Shown one piece after another: positions 6,304 to 6,994 of a stretch of 6,994 nt of DNA (its first letter is position 1; every line of letters starts with the position of its first letter). The position numbers and the translations under genes were made by a program. The stretch covers positions 1 to 6,994 of the forward strand of contig CALEWF010000122.1 of NCBI GenBank assembly GCA_937925455.1, in the 5' to 3' direction. This DNA is from an uncultured Flavobacteriales bacterium. Its GTDB lineage: Bacteria; Bacteroidota; Bacteroidia; CAIKAF01. The notes under the pieces are model-generated. The model saw nothing but the letters and a program-made list of their open reading frames with translations, had not been told where the DNA came from and made no database searches.

Positions 6304-6817
6304 CATGAATAATGAGAATTTAACAAACATTAATCTGGTTTCTGCTTGTGGATTGTATTGCGGTGCTTGCGGTATATATATTGCAACTCAGGAAAATGAC
6401 ACTGATAAAATACTACATTATGCAATGGTATTAAACCAATCTTATGATGATACGCTGTGCGATGGTTGTAGCTCTAATCGAAAGTCGGAGCATTGCTCTA
6501 AGCTGTGCAATTTTATTGACTGTAAACAAAAAAAAGAAGTTAATTTTTGTACAGATTGCAACGAATTTCCATGTCAGGCATTGCAGGAATTCAAATCAAA
6601 AATGCCGCACCGTGGAGAGATTATTGACTCACTTAACAGAATGAAAGAAATAGGCATTGAAAAATGGATTACTGAAATGAAGGATTACTTTTCATGTTCA
6701 CAATGCAATACGGTGAATAGCGCTTATCATGTGGCTTGTCGTAAATGCGGATATAAACCAAGTTGTAAGTTCGTTTCGCTACATAAAGAGGCTATTGAAC
6801 AATATTTATCAAAATAA
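6296..6817 (+). CDS. Cysteine-rich DUF3795 protein with C-terminal zinc ribbon
   Basis: 173 residues with 16 cysteines. The N-terminal DUF3795 domain (about 14-100) starts SACGLYCGACGIY (Cys18, 22, 25) and continues CDGC (55, 58), Cys67, 71, 76, CTDC (85, 88) and Cys93 in NEFPC. A helix-rich linker (IIDSLNRMKEIGIEKWITEM) leads to a second cluster, CSQC (134, 137) and CRKCG (148, 151) plus Cys157, which looks like a zinc ribbon. DUF3795 proteins are common in anaerobes and methanogens and are thought to bind metal, but no activity is established. It is soluble and cytosolic, with no signal. The start at 6296 overlaps the OsmC-family gene by eight bases; the ATG at 6305 (Met4) would avoid the overlap. 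It is the last gene of the operon. No convincing terminator follows, only short AT-rich sequence before the intron at 6860. Confidence 0.85.
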   Translation: MNNMNNENLTNINLVSACGLYCGACGIYIATQENDTDKILHYAMVLNQSYDDTLCDGCSSNRKSEHCSKLCNFIDCKQKKEVNFCTDCNEFPCQALQEFKSKMPHRGEIIDSLNRMKEIGIEKWITEMKDYFSCSQCNTVNSAYHVACRKCGYKPSCKFVSLHKEAIEQYLSK

Positions 6818-6833
6818 ATAAAAAGATTACTTT

Positions 6834-6841
6834 TACTTTTG
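6834..6841 (+). promoter_or_regulatory. Possible -7 promoter element cut off from its gene
   Basis: TACTTTTG is identical to the -7 box at 807-814 and fits TAnnTTTG, reading toward the right. No -33 element is seen at the usual distance. The intron boundary is only 19 bases downstream, so any transcript starting here would run into the intron's 3' end in antisense. It may be the promoter of a gene that once began just to the right, or a chance match in a T-rich stretch. Confidence 0.3.
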
Positions 6842-6862
6842 TTTTGACAATTAAAAAAAGTC

Positions 6863-6898
6863 GAGTAGGTAAAGGGGAATTTCACCCCTAAACCTCTC
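6863..6898 (-). ncRNA. Group II intron domain VI with branch-point A
   Basis: On the - strand: GAG, AGG, an internal loop TTTA opposite TTTA, GGGG, a 7-base loop, CCCC, then CCT, a bulged A, and CTC. The bulged A (complement of T at 6866) is seven bases from the 3' end of the intron, where the lariat branch-point adenosine is expected. Confidence 0.85.
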
Positions 6899-6901
6899 AC
6901 A

Positions 6902-6935
6902 GAACCGTACGTGAACCTCTCAGCTCATACGGCTC
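6902..6935 (-). ncRNA. Group II intron domain V (catalytic hairpin)
   Basis: Exactly 34 bases on the - strand. Lower stem GAGCCGTA pairs with TACGGTTC, with the catalytic AGC triad at positions 2-4. A two-base CG bulge is at positions 25-26. Upper stem TGAGCT pairs with GGTTCA including G-U pairs, closed by a GAGA tetraloop (GNRA). All hallmarks of a functional domain V are intact. Confidence 0.9.
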
Positions 6936-6994
6936 CTCGCACTCGCGCAACCATTTCAGGTTACAGGTATACAAACGCTCGTCCTAAATCCCAC

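Larger units (their letters stand above)
6860..6994 (-). mobile_element. Group II intron, 3' end (partial)
   Basis: Read on the - strand, the sequence from the right edge to 6860 is the end of a bacterial group II intron, a self-splicing retroelement that moves with an encoded reverse transcriptase. Domain V and domain VI are both complete and correctly spaced (three bases apart). The intron ends in CTACTCGAC, close to the CUACUUCAC end of the Lactococcus LtrB intron, so the 3' splice site is placed between 6860 and 6859. The flanking 3' exon then reads TTTTTTTAATTG. The 59 bases between domain V and the window edge belong to the region before domain V, probably domain IV, where the reverse transcriptase gene would normally end. 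The rest of the intron and its coding sequence lie outside the window. The canonical 34-base domain V makes a non-IIC class more likely, but the class was not determined. Confidence 0.88.

Noticed and set aside
6444..6644. Open frame of 66 codons inside the DUF3795 gene, other frame
   Set aside because: A shadow of the Cys-rich gene with no family features.
6821..6834. AAAAG/CTTTT hairpin after the last operon gene as a terminator
   Set aside because: The stem is only five A/T-rich pairs with one G-C and no clean following T-tract; too weak to call.
6961..6993. Ten open codons ending in TAA on the - strand, possible end of the intron's reverse transcriptase
   Set aside because: Position 26 bases before domain V is plausible, but ten codons at the window edge show no recognisable maturase motif, so it is not called as a gene.

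Overview
The window looks like a chromosomal segment of a member of the Bacteroidota, probably class Bacteroidia. The evidence is an AT-rich sequence, weak or absent Shine-Dalgarno sites, a TAnnTTTG-type -7 promoter element, many lipoproteins and small outer-membrane barrels, and protein families common in that phylum. The species cannot be named from the sequence. All nine protein genes are on the + strand and appear intact.

Layout: bases 1-178 hold no gene. Most of this stretch is a long imperfect inverted repeat (about 15-145) that could fold into one hairpin, resembling a dispersed hairpin/MITE-like element or a degenerate attC-like site. A Crp/Fnr-family regulator follows (179-760). After an 82-base gap with a dyad and a good -7 box come eight tightly packed genes (843-6817): a barrel-like secreted protein, an Acg-type nitroreductase-fold protein with a lipoprotein signal, a barrel-like lipoprotein, a DUF6544-like lipoprotein, a membrane flavodoxin/2[4Fe-4S] ferredoxin fusion (EFR1-like), a second barrel-like secreted protein, an OsmC-family protein and a cysteine-rich DUF3795 protein. 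Spacings run from 32 bases down to an 8-base overlap, and no convincing terminator lies between the genes, so they probably form one operon. From 6860 to the right edge is the 3' end of a group II intron on the - strand, with complete domains V and VI. Its 5' part lies outside the window.

How the genes may work together (inference): the regulator would control the adjacent operon through the dyad promoter. The operon joins cell-envelope proteins (two secreted barrels and three predicted lipoproteins) with redox proteins (flavin, Fe-S, thiol peroxidase-like and Cys-rich). The most interesting possibility is an envelope redox or detoxification module in which the membrane ferredoxin delivers electrons toward an extracytoplasmic flavoprotein. 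No function for this combination can be proved from the sequence, and I do not recognise it as a named system.
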